Shown piece after piece: positions 51,196 to 59,747 of a DNA stretch of 59,747 nucleotides; position 1 is the first letter of the stretch; every line of letters begins with the position of its first letter. A program made the translations under genes and the position numbers. Source of the DNA: Streptomyces albicerus (GTDB lineage Bacteria > Actinomycetota > Actinomycetes > Streptomycetales > Streptomycetaceae); NCBI RefSeq assembly GCF_008905045.1, contig NZ_VWMY01000039.1, positions 1 through 59,747 on the forward strand, given 5' to 3'. Below the pieces are notes generated by a model. The model was given only the letters and a program-made list of their open reading frames with translations, did no database searches and was not told where the DNA came from.

Positions 51196-51344
51196 GCAAA
51201 TTACGGAACTGACTCCTGAAATTTGCGAGTTACTGGCACATCTTCACCCATTCGAGTGGCCGACGAGCAGGCGCAGTCAGCTAGGGTGAACAGCTCGAAC
51301 ACCCACAGATCGTCCACCGACGAACCCGTCGACACTCCACTTGG

Positions 51345-51667
51345 ATGCTCGCCGCGATGGCCTGCGCCCCACCCCGCCCGGGCAGCGCACCGTCATCGAC
51401 GACTCCCCCGAGGCGATCGCCGCCTTCCTGCACCCTCGCCCGGTCCAGGAGCTGCCCGGCCTGGGCGCGAAAATCGCCGCGACGCTCGGCGAGTACGGCC
51501 TGCACACCGTCGGCGACGTCGCCGATGTCCCCCAGCTCACGCTGCAACGGCTCCTCAGTGCCCGAGCCGCCCGCGCCCTCCACGAGCATGCCCAGGGCCG
51601 CGCCACCACTATCGTCGACTCCGCCCCGGCGCCGATGACCATCAGCACCGAGCACCGCGTCGCATGA
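51345..51667 (+). pseudogene. Y-family DNA polymerase fragment
   Basis: The frame reads LRPTPPGQRTVIDDSPEAIA, AFLHPRPVQELPGLGAKIAA, TLGEYGLHTVGDVADVPQLT, LQRLLSARAARALHEHAQG. This is the thumb/helix-hairpin-helix segment of a DinB-like polymerase, continuing to the start of the little-finger domain and then a stop at 51667. The palm with the catalytic acids is missing. Confidence 0.8.
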
Positions 51668-51750
51668 GGTTGGCGCCGCCTCAGCGGTGGGTGACAGTCA
51701 GCCGCTGATGTCGAAGACGATGCCTTTCTCGATCTGGCGAAACCGCCATC

Positions 51751-51808
51751 CCGACGACCGGCGCCTACGCGCCGTCGTCGACAGGGCGAACGTTGCCTGA
51801 TACGGCAC
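51751..51808. repeat. 58-bp direct repeat, left copy
   Basis: Matches 52288-52345 at 55 of 58 positions. Contains a strong hairpin (arms GGCGC/GCGCC extended by CGACGAC/TCGTCG with one bulge). It lies just beyond the stop of the leftward NTF2-like gene. Confidence 0.85.
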
Positions 51809-51826
51809 GGGGGGGACTCGTGGATC

Positions 51827-52243
51827 TCAGTCCGGGGCTGCCGCCGTGATGTGGCTCAGCACGCACAGCCAGCGGCCGTTCCGGTTCACGAACACATCGG
51901 TCGTCCACTCATCGGCGTCGAAGCGTTGGCCCTTGTAGTGGGCCGTGTTCGTCACCCGCCCCGTGGATACCGCGGTATCGCCGTACACCCGGATCCTCGG
52001 CTGGCTGACGCTGGTCATTGCCGAGTGGGTCAACTCCCCGGACTCGACGAGCGAGAGAAACTGCTCCTTGGCGGAGATGCCTGACTCGGAGACGATGACC
52101 CACTCATCGGCCATGAAGCCACCGATCAGGGTGGCGTCGTTGGAGACGATGGCATCCGCCCAGTCCTTCGCGAGGGCGATGAGCCGTGTGTGGACAGGGT
52201 CGCCCTCGGGGCCCTTCCGGGGTGTGCCAGCGATGTCGCCCAT
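51827..52243 (-). CDS. NTF2-like (DUF4440-type) protein
   Basis: 138 residues. LIALAKDWADAIVSNDATLI then GGFMADEWVIVSESG, VSQPRIRVYGDTAVSTGRVT, and FVNRNGRWLCVLSHITAAAP form the NTF2 fold of the DUF4440 type, a small ligand-binding or isomerase-like pocket. No ribosome binding site is visible, but a TAGATT box lies seven bases before ATG 52243, which fits a leaderless transcript. Bracketed by the 58-bp direct repeats. Confidence 0.85.
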   Translation of the reverse strand: MGDIAGTPRKGPEGDPVHTRLIALAKDWADAIVSNDATLIGGFMADEWVIVSESGISAKEQFLSLVESGELTHSAMTSVSQPRIRVYGDTAVSTGRVTNTAHYKGQRFDADEWTTDVFVNRNGRWLCVLSHITAAAPD

Positions 52244-52287
52244 CGTTCGAATCTAGTAGGGAATGCCGGCTGCCACTGTCTGCCACG

Positions 52288-52345
52288 CCGACGACCGGCG
52301 CCAACGCTCCGTGGTCGACAGGGCGAACGTTGCCTGATACGGCAC
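52288..52345. repeat. 58-bp direct repeat, right copy
   Basis: Counterpart of 51751-51808; its hairpin is weaker because of three substitutions. It lies six bases beyond the stop of the leftward peptidoglycan-binding protein gene, so both copies follow a gene end. Confidence 0.85.
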
Positions 52346-52350
52346 TATCT

Positions 52351-52788
52351 TCATGCACAACGGACCTTGGCACCCGTTTCGATGCTGTACCGGCCCCAGA
52401 GGATTGCGTTGCGTGTCACGGGACCGTACTCGCCGTCCTGGCTCACGCCGGCTCTGCCCTGCGCGTATTGGAGTGCCTCCTTGGTAGCGGGCCCGAACTC
52501 CCCGTCAATCGCGATGTTCCTGCCATAACAGTGCCGCAATGCCTTCTGCAGGGAGGTGACACCCGCACCGGTGCTTCCCTGGGCCATGACGCACGTTGTG
52601 TTGGTGTTACTGGTTGACGGCCTGGTGGTCCAGGTGGTGTCCGCACTCTGCGTCCAGGCGGACGAGGTGCACCACGGGTATGCCGCAGCTGCAGCAGAGG
52701 GCGCGGCAGCGACGGCCCCTCCCAGCGAAGCAGCCAACAGCCCTGAAGCAACAAGTGATGTGGCGCCCTTACGCGTGCGCAGGAACAT
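52351..52788 (-). CDS. Secreted peptidoglycan-binding domain protein
   Basis: 145 residues from ATG 52788 (GAGAGGG upstream); ATG 52803 is possible. A Sec signal peptide (LVASGLLAASLGGAVAAAPS, then AAAAAY) is followed by a short Thr/Ser-rich region and one PG_binding_1 repeat: GAGVTSLQKALRHCYGRNIA, IDGEFGPATKEALQYAQGRA, DGEYGPVTRNAILWG. No catalytic domain is present, so it is probably a cell-wall-associated binder or accessory protein. Confidence 0.88.
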   Translation of the reverse strand: MFLRTRKGATSLVASGLLAASLGGAVAAAPSAAAAAYPWCTSSAWTQSADTTWTTRPSTSNTNTTCVMAQGSTGAGVTSLQKALRHCYGRNIAIDGEFGPATKEALQYAQGRAGVSQDGEYGPVTRNAILWGRYSIETGAKVRCA

Positions 52789-53088
52789 ACTCAGCCCTCT
52801 CATCGATCCGCAATCTTCCGGCCAGGTCGGCCAGTGTCAGCCCCGTACGACGGGCACGGTAGCCCGGCCCGGTCGCTGGGTGTGCCGGTCGTTTGCCCCA
52901 CAAGGAACGGCCACCGCGCACACCGGAATACGGGCAAGGCGGCGGTCGAGACCGCCTCTGGTTTTACAGCCGCGACCTTATTGAACTCGACTGCCGCTAC
53001 CGCTGGGACCACGAGAAGCCGCCCTACCGGTCCGTCAGATCCGTGGCTCCCAGCGAAGGCGCGGAGCACCGCGGAGTGCGGAGGGCTG
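52789..53088. other. 300-bp stretch upstream of the peptidoglycan-binding gene
   Basis: Holds the promoter of that leftward gene. A rightward frame near 52970-53050 reads FYSRDLIELDCRYRWDHEKP, a protein-like remnant of unknown family that ends at the G-rich repeat. Confidence 0.35.
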
Positions 53089-53128
53089 GGTGTTGGGGTG
53101 TTGGGGCGTTGGGGTGTTGGGGTGTTGG
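53089..53128 (+). repeat. 8-bp tandem repeat GGTGTTGG, potential G-quadruplex
   Basis: Five units of GGTGTTGG (the third has C for T) give runs of four G separated by four-base loops on the plus strand. It sits exactly at the 5' truncation border of an IS5 transposase fragment. Confidence 0.85.
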
Positions 53129-53154
53129 TTCGACAACTTTTCGACGGCATCGCG

Positions 53155-53704
53155 CCTGGTGCGTGAGGCTGAAGGCCGGGATGCCGAGCCGAGCGCCTGC
53201 GTGCTGGACGCCCAGAGCGTCAAGACCTCCGCCAACATGCCCGCGGCCGGCCAAGGCATCGATGCAGGCAAGAAGATTGCAGGTCGCAAGCGCCACCTCG
53301 GTGTCGACACACTCGGCCTGCCGCTGGCCGTGTGGGTGACCGCGGCGAGTGTCTCCGACAACGTCGGCGGCATCCACCTGCTCTCCCGGATCGCCACCGC
53401 GAACCCCCGCGTGACCAAGGCGTGGGCCGACACCGGCTATCGAACGAAGACCATCGACCACGGCGCCCGCCTGGGCATCGACGTGGAAGTCGTCCAACGC
53501 GACCCCGGCGTCAAGGGATTCAAGGTGATCCCTCGACGTTGGGTTGTCGAACGAACCCTTGGCTGGCTGATGCATCACCGCCGCCTAGCCCGCGACTACG
53601 AGAGGCACGCACACCGCTCCGAAGCCATAATCCACATCGAGATGATCGACCTCATAAGCCGCAGACTCACCACCGAATCCACCCCGAACTGGCGCGACAC
53701 CTGA
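53155..53704 (+). pseudogene. IS5-family transposase, N-terminus missing
   Basis: About 180 codons: AEPSACVLDAQSVKTSANMP, GKKIAGRKRHLGVDTLGLPL, ANPRVTKAWADTGYRTKTID and GFKVIPRRWVVERTLGWLMH, LARDYERHAHRSEAIIHIEM. The catalytic D-D-E parts are present but the first 100 or so residues are missing, replaced by the G-rich tandem repeat. The open frame runs back into that repeat (53090), which is not part of the gene. Confidence 0.87.
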
Positions 53705-53769
53705 ACTGCCAGATGCCCCGGCGCGTTTTCGGGCCGGGGGCCATCGGTGTGCAGATGGACGTCCGACAA

Positions 53770-54603
53770 TCAGTGCGCGACGCTGCGCATCAGTCCCTCG
53801 AGATCGCGTTCGCCGACCGGTGTCTGTGCCCCGTCCTGCAGGCCCCCGCTGATCAGCTGCTGAGCGGCCGGCAGACCGAACGTAGCAGTCCAGGCCTCGT
53901 TCTCACGCAGGAGTCCTTCCCTGAAGTCATCGGCGGGCAGCGAGCGCTTGGCTGCTTCGATGACACCGTCGGGCAGCGCGGCGATATTGCGAGCGACACG
54001 GTCGACGTACTCGTCGAGTTCGTCGGCGGGCAGGGCCCGGTTGATCCAGCCGTAGGAGGCTGCGGTCTCGGCATCGAACAGGTCGGCGGTGAGGACCACC
54101 TCCAGTGCGCGGTTGCGACCCACACGGTCCCGGAGGTACTGCGTTCCGCCTCCGCCGGGGATGATGCCCATGAGCGCTTCGATCTGACCGAGTCCGGCGG
54201 TCTCGACGGCGGCGAATGCCATGTCCGCTGCGGCTACGAATTCCGCCCCGCCCCCGCGGGCCTTCCCGGCCAGCTTGACGATGGTTACCTGGGGCTGGTG
54301 GCGGATGAGCTCGCCGACAGCCTGGAACACGTTGACGTCCGCCGGCGCCGACGCGGCGAGCTCCTGGAGGACGTCCATCTTCTCCCCGATCCGCATGTCC
54401 ACGTGAGCGAGGAAGAACTCCGGGTCGGCGCTCGAGAAGACGATCACCCGGACCGATGAATCGTCCGCGAGCGTGGTCAGCACGGTGCGGAGCTCGCGCA
54501 TCATCGTCGCGCCGATCACGTTCACCGGGGGATTGTCGAGGATGATCCGTGTGACGCCGTGTTCGCTGCTCACGCGCAGGGTGAGGTAGGCATCGTTCGC
54601 CAT
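53770..54603 (-). CDS. Enoyl-CoA hydratase/isomerase family protein
   Basis: 277 residues. The crotonase fold is clear: RIILDNPPVNVIGATMMREL, VIVFSSADPEFFLAHVDM (oxyanion strand 1), ARGGGAEFVAAADMAFAAVE (oxyanion strand 2), EALMGIIPGGGGTQYLRDRV. The acidic residue usually used for hydration lies near GQIEALMG, but reaction type within the crotonase family varies. The C-terminal third is helical. Divergent from an HxlR regulator with an operator between them, so probably induced by a small molecule. Confidence 0.9.
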   Translation of the reverse strand: MANDAYLTLRVSSEHGVTRIILDNPPVNVIGATMMRELRTVLTTLADDSSVRVIVFSSADPEFFLAHVDMRIGEKMDVLQELAASAPADVNVFQAVGELIRHQPQVTIVKLAGKARGGGAEFVAAADMAFAAVETAGLGQIEALMGIIPGGGGTQYLRDRVGRNRALEVVLTADLFDAETAASYGWINRALPADELDEYVDRVARNIAALPDGVIEAAKRSLPADDFREGLLRENEAWTATFGLPAAQQLISGGLQDGAQTPVGERDLEGLMRSVAH

Positions 54604-54626
54604 GAAGGTCTCCCTAGGTTGTCAAA

Positions 54627-54653
54627 AGGTATGTAAGTTTGCGATGCATACCT
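54627..54653. promoter_or_regulatory. HxlR operator in divergent promoter
   Basis: AGGTATG (54627-54633) and CATACCT (54647-54653) form a perfect inverted repeat with a 13-bp AT-rich spacer, 24 bp from the hydratase start. HxlR regulators typically bind such GTAT/ATAC dyads. Confidence 0.75.
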
Positions 54654-54709
54654 ACCGTCGGCGGCGCCGCTCGGATCGTCAAGAACGCACTTTGGGAGAA
54701 CCAAGGATC

Positions 54710-55102
54710 ATGAAGGACACCGATCTGCACGGTGTTGACACCGACACACGTACCGTTTTCCGGGCGGACTGCCCCAGCCGGCCAATCCTCGACCAGATCG
54801 CGGACAAGTGGTCGATGATGGTCATGGCGCTGCTTGAGCGGCCTACCCGGTTCAATGAACTGAAGCGCGGTCTGGAGGGTGTGACGCAGCGCGTCCTTAC
54901 CCAGACGCTGCGTCGCCTCGAGCGGAACGGCATGATTCAGCGCAAAGTACTGCCGACCTCACCAGTCGGCGTCGAATACTCCCTCACACCGCTGGGCGAG
55001 TCCCTGCGCGAGCCGTTCGGGCATCTCTACGACTGGACCGTCGAGCACAGCAAAGAGATCCAGAACTACCAGCGGGCGTACGACAGCAGGGCTGGCGGTT
55101 AA
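54710..55102 (+). CDS. HxlR family transcriptional regulator
   Basis: 130 residues from ATG 54710 with AAGGA close upstream. It shows the HxlR pattern: a Cys near the N-terminus (FRADCPSRPILDQIADKWSM), then RPTRFNELKRGLEGVTQRVL, LRRLERNGMIQRKVLPTSPV, and GVEYSLTPLGESLREPFGHL. The Cys is the usual redox or electrophile sensor position. It is divergent from the hydratase gene and probably represses it and itself. An upstream in-frame start at 54602 would overlap the operator and is unlikely. Confidence 0.9.
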   Translation: MKDTDLHGVDTDTRTVFRADCPSRPILDQIADKWSMMVMALLERPTRFNELKRGLEGVTQRVLTQTLRRLERNGMIQRKVLPTSPVGVEYSLTPLGESLREPFGHLYDWTVEHSKEIQNYQRAYDSRAGG

Positions 55103-55159
55103 CCGCCTGTTCGATGGTGTCGATGTGTAGGTGGAGCGCAGTGACATGGACGAGCAGGG

Positions 55160-55513
55160 CTCAGCTGGCCCGCACCGGCGCGTACTGATCAAGGCGCCGG
55201 TTCTGCCGCATCTTCACGATCCACGACGCCAGCAGTTGCTCCATCTCCTGGAGGGTCCAGACCGCGTCCCCTTCCGGGTCGGCGCCGCGGTCCGCGACGT
55301 CAACGCCCCGGTAGCCCAGAAGGAGTTCCAGCAGCAGGGACTGGATCCCGGCGAGGCGCGTTCGCAGGCGGCGTTGTCGCTCGGCCGCATCAGGCGGGCG
55401 GGCAGCAGAGCGATCCCCAGCGTCCGGGCGACTCGGACCATGTGGTGGTTCTTGTAGACGCTCCCGTGATCGCTGGTCACCGTCTCGGGCGCGAAGAACG
55501 GCCGCCTGGCCAC
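55160..55513 (-). pseudogene. Mu/rve-type transposase fragment
   Basis: PETVTSDHGSVYKNHHMVRV then ARTLGIALLPARLMRPSDNA in one frame, then after a one-base slip near 55370 LLLELLLGYRGVDVADRGAD and WTLQEMEQLLASWIVKMRQN. This is the end of the rve catalytic core and the Mu-transposase C-terminal linker of large IS481-like integrases. Both ends are truncated. Confidence 0.8.
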
Positions 55514-55539
55514 CGGGTGGCCTGCGAACTCGGCGGTGC

Positions 55540-56044
55540 CGTGCTGCCCACGGCGCGCAGGCGGCGGTCAAGTTCGAAGCCGAAGAACATCTGCGCCAGT
55601 TTCGACCGCGCGTAGGTGCGCTTGGGCCGGTAGTCGCGGGCGCTCTGGAGGTCCTCGAGGTCCAGCCGCGCGGACTTTCCCACGAAGCTTCCGCTGGTGA
55701 CTATGCGGCCGGCCGGCACGGCCGACAGCAGGGGCGCGAGCCAGCCGGTCAACGCAAAGTGCCCCAGATGGTTGATGCCGAACATCCACTCGTGGCCGTC
55801 GTTGGTCTCCCGCCGGTGCGGTTCGTCGAGCAGGACCCCGGCGTTGAAGACGACCGCGTCCGGGCGATCCGCCTTCCGGCTGCCGAGCACCAGCGTTGCG
55901 CCGGTGCCAGCAAGCTGCTCGGCGACGAAGTAGCCGATGCCCGAATTGCCGCCGGTGACCAAGAGAAACTTCCCGTCGGCCCGCGGAAGCCGGTGTACCT
56001 CCCATGACCGGGACCGGACGGTGGGCGACATGGCAGGCTCCATG
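55540..56044 (-). pseudogene. Short-chain dehydrogenase with internal deletion
   Basis: TGGNSGIGYFVAEQLAGTGA then TLVLGSRK is joined directly to ADRPDAVVFNAGVLLDEPHR, so about 45 residues of the second Rossmann strand region are deleted. INHLGHFALTGWLAPLLSAV, IVTSGSFVGKSA and TYARSKLAQMFFGFELDRRL follow, including the YxxxK. After RRLRAVG the frame is lost at the transposase fragment. Related to the SDR at 6111-7034 but not a copy. Confidence 0.85.
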
Positions 56045-56270
56045 CACCCCGGGCGGTGCGGTGGTGGCGGCCCGTACGTTGATGGCCGACGCCCCTCCAG
56101 CCCCAAGATCCCGGCGGCCATCGACAGATCGCCGACAGATCACCGTCCACCGCCGACAGGCAACCGACACGGTGTAACCCCGCCCTCCGACGCGATCGTT
56201 GCCGACGAGCCAGACCGAGTGGTCCCGGCGCAAGCCAATTCCTGGGCTGCCGCGAGGATTTCGAGATGCC

Positions 56271-56288
56271 GATTGAAACCGTTCAATC
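56271..56288. promoter_or_regulatory. LacI-type palindrome, distal
   Basis: GATTGAA and TTCAATC flank ACCG, close to the LacI-family consensus TTGAAACGTTTCAA but with one extra central base. It lies 165 bp before the rhamnosidase start. Confidence 0.5.
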
Positions 56289-56413
56289 CCCTCGCTTCCA
56301 CTCGAGCGCCGACTCCGCGCGAAGTGATCGCACAGTAAGGCCTGTTACGAAACCGGCTGCACAACGATTGACCCTCACCTCACTCAGCTCTACGTTACCC
56401 ATACCTCTCCCCT

Positions 56414-56425
56414 TGAATCGATTCA
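56414..56425. promoter_or_regulatory. LacI-type operator, proximal
   Basis: TGAATCGATTCA, a perfect 12-bp palindrome with the central CG of LacI-family operators, 28 bp before the GTG start. It would overlap the promoter or transcript start and fits repression in the absence of a sugar inducer. Confidence 0.65.
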
Positions 56426-56452
56426 TCAATTCTGCGTGAGTGAGGAGTCGTT

Positions 56453-59400
56453 GTGATCAGTAGGAGGAACATTCTCGCGGGCGCGGCCGCCACAGTCGCG
56501 GCAGCGACCGTCGACGCGGTACCGGCTACGGCCGCGCCGGCATCCGGACAGGTCCAGGCGCAGACGCAGCGAGGCAACCTGCGCGTCACGGCACCGACCG
56601 TGGAATACGTCCGGCACCCCTTGGGTCTCGATGCGCAACGCCCCCGGCTGAGCTGGCCGTTGGCGGCTGACAAGCCGGGCATGCGCCAGAGCGCCTATCA
56701 GATCCGCGTTGCCACCACCCCCTCGGGCCTGTCCCACCCGGACGTCTGGGACAGCGGGAAGGTCACGTCCGGCGAGTCCGTCCTCGTGCCGTACGGGGGT
56801 CCTGGACTCAAGGCCCGGACCCGCTACTTCTGGTCCGTGCGCGTGTGGGACGCCGACGGTCGAGTCTGCGACTGGAGCGCGCCCTCGTGGTGGGAGACCG
56901 GCCTCATGGATGCCGGGCAGTGGACGGCCGACTGGATCTCGGCTCCGGCGAGCCTCACGGACGCGCCGTCCTTGGAGGGCAGTTCCTGGATCTGGTTCCC
57001 CGAGGGTGATCCGGCCGGCAGCGTTCCGGCCGCCACCCGCTGGTTCCGTCGCACCGCGGACTTACTCGACGGGATCACGGCGGCGACGCTCGCCATCACC
57101 GTGGACAACGTGTACGCCGTCTCCGTGAACGGGGTCGAGGTGGCCCGTACCGACCTCGACACGGACAACGAAAACTGGCGCCGCCCGGCGGTGATCGACG
57201 TACTGGACTGGATACGCGCCGGCGAGAACGTCCTCGCCGTCTCGGCCGCCAACGCGACCCAGGGTCCGGCGGGAGTCATCGCTGTCCTCACGGTCCGTAC
57301 CGCCTCCGGCGAGGAGAAGACGGTCACCGACGCCTCCTGGAAGGCGACGGACAAGGAGCCTCCCGTCGGCTGGCGCGGGCTCGGCTTCGACGACGGGGAC
57401 TGGCCGGCGGCGAAGGTGGCGGCCGTGTGGGGCGGTGGGCCGTGGGGAAGGGTCGTCCCTGTGTCGTACGCCGTCACCCAGCTGCGCCACGAATTCCGGC
57501 TGCCGCGCAAGAAGGTGTCACGCGCGCGCCTGTACGCCACGGCACTCGGACTGTACGAGGCCCATCTCAACGGCAGCCGGGTGGGCCGTGACCAACTCGC
57601 TCCCGGCTGGACCGACTACCGCACACGCGTCCAGTACCAGACGTACGACGTCACCACGTTCCTGCGGCCCGGCGCCAACGCCATCGGGGCATACCTGGCA
57701 TCCGGCTGGTACGCGGGCAACGTAGGCATGTTCGGGCCCAGACAGTACGGCGAACACCCAGCGCTGCTGGCGGAGTTGGAGGTGGAGTACGCGGACGGGA
57801 CGAGCGAGCGCATCACGTCGGGCACCGACTGGCGGGCGCCTCCGGGCCGATCGTCGCCGCCGATCTCCTGAGCGGTGAGACGTACGACGCGCGCAAAGAG
57901 AACCCCGGCTGGACCTCACCCGGCTTCGACGACGGGAGCTGGCTCGACGTACGCGGCCTCGGCGACGTCGGTCCCGACCTGATCGTCGCGCAGGTGGACG
58001 GCCCCGTACGCGTGGCCGAGGAGCTGACACCGAAGAAGGTCACCGAACCCAAGCCAGGCATCTTCGTGTTCGACCTGGGACAGAACATGGTCGGCTCGGT
58101 ACGCCTGCGGGTGTCGGGCGACGCGGGAACGACCGTCCGACTCAGACACGCCGAGGTACTCAACCCCGACGGCACCGTCTACACCGCGAACCTGCGGAGC
58201 GCGGCGGCGACCGACACGTACACCCTCAAGGGCCACGGAGAGGAAACCTACGAGCCTCGCTTCACCTTCCACGGTTTTCGTTATGTGGAGGTGACCGGGT
58301 TCCCCGGCACTCCCCCGGCGAAAGCCGTCACCGGCCGCGTCATGCACACGTCCGCCCCGTTCACCTTCGACTTCGAGACCGACGTACCGATGCTCAACCA
58401 GCTGCACCGCAACATCACGTGGGGGCAGCGCGGCAACTTCCTCTCCGTTCCGACGGACACGCCCGCGCGCGACGAGCGGCTCGGCTGGACGGGAGACATC
58501 AACGTCTTCGCGCCCACGGCCGCGTTCACGATGGAATCGGCCCGTTTCCTGTCCAAGTGGCTCGTCGACCTTCGGGACTCCCAGACCACGGCGGGCGCGT
58601 TCACGGACGTGGCGCCGGTGGTCGGCACGCTCGGCAACGGCGTCGCCGGCTGGGGCGACGCGGGCGTCACGGTCCCCTGGGCTCTCTACCAGGCATACGG
58701 TGACCGCCAAGTCCTTCAGGACGCCTGGCCGTCCGTCCAGGCCTGGCTGAAGTACCTGGAGAAGAACAGCGACCGTCTGCTGCGCCCGGCGCAGGGATAC
58801 GGCGACTGGCTGAACGTCAACGACGAGACCCCCAAGGACGTCATCGCCACCGCGTACTTCGCGCACAGCACCGACCTCGCGGCCCGGATGGCCGAAGAAC
58901 TCGGCAAGGACCCTGCCCCCTACCTCGATCTCTTCGGACGAGTACGGGAGGCGTTCCGGAACGCATACGTCAACTCCGACGGCAGGGTCAAGGGCGATAC
59001 ACAGACGGCCTATGTCCTCGCGCTGTCAATGAACCTGCTGCCGGACGCGTTGCGGAAGGCCGCGGCCGACCGGCTGGTCGCTCTGGTCGAGGCAAGGGAC
59101 TGGCACCTGTCGACAGGCTTCCTCGGCACGCCCCGGCTGCTGCCCGTCCTGACCGACACCGGGCACACCGACGTCGCCTACCGCCTGCTGCTGCAGCGCT
59201 CTTTCCCCAGCTGGGGTTACCAGATCGACCGGGGCTCCACCACGATGTGGGAACGCTGGGACTCCATCCGACCGGACGGCAGTTTCCAGGACACGGCCAT
59301 GAATTCCTTCAACCACTACGCCTACGGCTCGGTGGGCGAGTGGATGTACACGAACATCGCCGGCATCTCGGCGGGTCGGCCCGGCTACCGCGAGATCGTC

Positions 59401-59661
59401 ATCCGCCCCCGCCCGGGCGGAGCCGTCACCTCCGCCCGCGCCACCTTCACCTCGGTCTACGGCCCTGTCTCCACACGATGGCGGCAGAAGGCCGGCCGCA
59501 TCACCTTGACCTGCACGGTGCCGCCCAACACGACCGCCGAGGTGTGGCTCCCCGCACCCATTCCGGAGGCGGTCACCCACACTCACGGGAGATTCCTGCG
59601 CCAGGAGGACGGCTGCGCGGTCTACCAGGTCGGCTCCGGCACACATCACTTCGCCGCATGA
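56453..59661 (+). pseudogene. GH78 alpha-L-rhamnosidase with a single frameshift
   Basis: Start GTG 56453, leader with a Tat-like MISRRNILAG and alanine-rich segment, so exported. The first frame covers the N-terminal beta-sandwich domains (VTAPTVEYVRHPLGLDAQRP, ATRWFRRTADLLDGITAATL, LGLYEAHLNGSRVGRDQLAP) to about 57840. There a one-base loss moves it to the frame GPIVAADLLSGETYDARKEN, which continues through the (alpha/alpha)6 catalytic domain with DTPARDERLGWTGDINVFAP (general acid region) and YQIDRGSTTMWERWDS to 59661. Repaired, it would be about 1069 residues, normal for GH78. Confidence 0.9.
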
Positions 59662-59747
59662 CGATCCTCCGGGCCCACGGGCGGGCACAGCACACGTGTG
59701 TCCGCTCTACCTGTGAAGTCCCTGGGGCTTGCTTGAGCCGTGGGGGG
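59662..59747. other. End of window after the rhamnosidase
   Basis: 86 bp downstream of the rhamnosidase stop. No gene or terminator is evident before the window ends. Confidence 0.4.

Larger units (their letters stand above)
56045..56452. other. Upstream region of the rhamnosidase gene
   Basis: About 400 bp without a gene. From 56230 on it is AT-richer and carries two palindromes (listed separately) and the rhamnosidase ribosome binding site TGAGGAG. Confidence 0.5.

Noticed and set aside
54602..54709. N-terminal extension of the HxlR protein from a start at 54602
   Set aside because: The extension would cover the operator and overlaps the divergent start; ATG 54710 has a ribosome binding site and the family length.
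1..59747. A biosynthetic gene cluster centred on the monooxygenase, MMPL and SnoaL-like genes
   Set aside because: No polyketide synthase, NRPS or terpene synthase core gene is present; the monooxygenase is broken and the SnoaL-like genes lie among transposase relics.

Overview
The window is very GC-rich, with strong third-position GC bias, many GTG starts and GGAGG-type ribosome binding sites. It carries actinobacterial gene families (a MshB/Mca-like deacetylase, MmyB-type XRE regulator, Tat- and lipobox-exported proteins, MMPL transporter, ISL3/IS5/IS110/IS1182 transposases and a Tn3 element resembling those of streptomycetes). The best guess is a Streptomyces or close relative, in an accessory region such as a chromosome arm, large plasmid or degraded integrative element. 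Much of the DNA is gene fragments joined at mobile-element scars. About twenty genes are truncated, frameshifted or chimeric.

Layout. 1-4600: cut-off TnpB gene, PIG-L deacetylase, DHFR-like reductase, a chimeric remnant, a cluster of 16-bp iteron-like repeats and a plasmid-type hypothetical gene. 4787-11105: a complete 6.3-kb Tn3-family transposon with perfect 38-bp ends, a tyrosine recombinase with a TnpI-like resolution site, a divergent SDR/TetR cargo pair, and a tnpA with one frameshift. 11106-14360: broken GntR regulator, intact Nramp-like transporter and decayed IlvD/Edd dehydratase, probably a former sugar-acid catabolic locus. 14587-23725: mixed accessory genes (PQQ-repeat lipoprotein, GOLPH3-like protein, Tat-exported protein, C45 Ntn-hydrolase, MFS exporter) between ISL3 and ABC remnants. 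23990-25371: an IS605-type element with intact TnpB and no TnpA. 25371-30070: lipoprotein, phosphotransferase remnant, MmyB-type regulator, then a TetR gene with operator followed by two paralogous F420/NADP-type oxidoreductases. 30111-36580: transposase wreckage and a 5-kb block bounded by a perfect 20-bp inverted repeat, holding a coiled-coil/HTH protein, two IS5 copies and a 773-residue DUF1963-like fusion protein.

37132-46633: catalytically unlikely Y-family polymerase, frameshifted FAD monooxygenase, MMPL transporter with terminator, convergent OmpR-type two-component system, IS110 fragment fused to a second copy of the monooxygenase 3' end, and a Tat-exported amidohydrolase of lower GC. 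47334-51195: a three-gene recombinase module (tyrosine recombinase, small HTH protein, large recombinase with eight CxxC motifs), inactivated in both recombinase genes. 51345-56044: NTF2-like and peptidoglycan-binding proteins, IS and SDR remnants, and a divergent enoyl-CoA hydratase/HxlR pair with operator. 56453-59661: GH78 alpha-L-rhamnosidase with a single frameshift, behind LacI-type palindromes.

Genes that plausibly still work together are the TetR/SDR pair, the TetR/double reductase unit, the HxlR/hydratase pair, the MMPL transporter with the neighbouring two-component system, and the PQQ lipoprotein with its overlapping 54-residue ORF. The three-gene recombinase module, the Tn3 element with TnpI resolution, and the Nramp-like transporter without its metal motif are the most unusual items.
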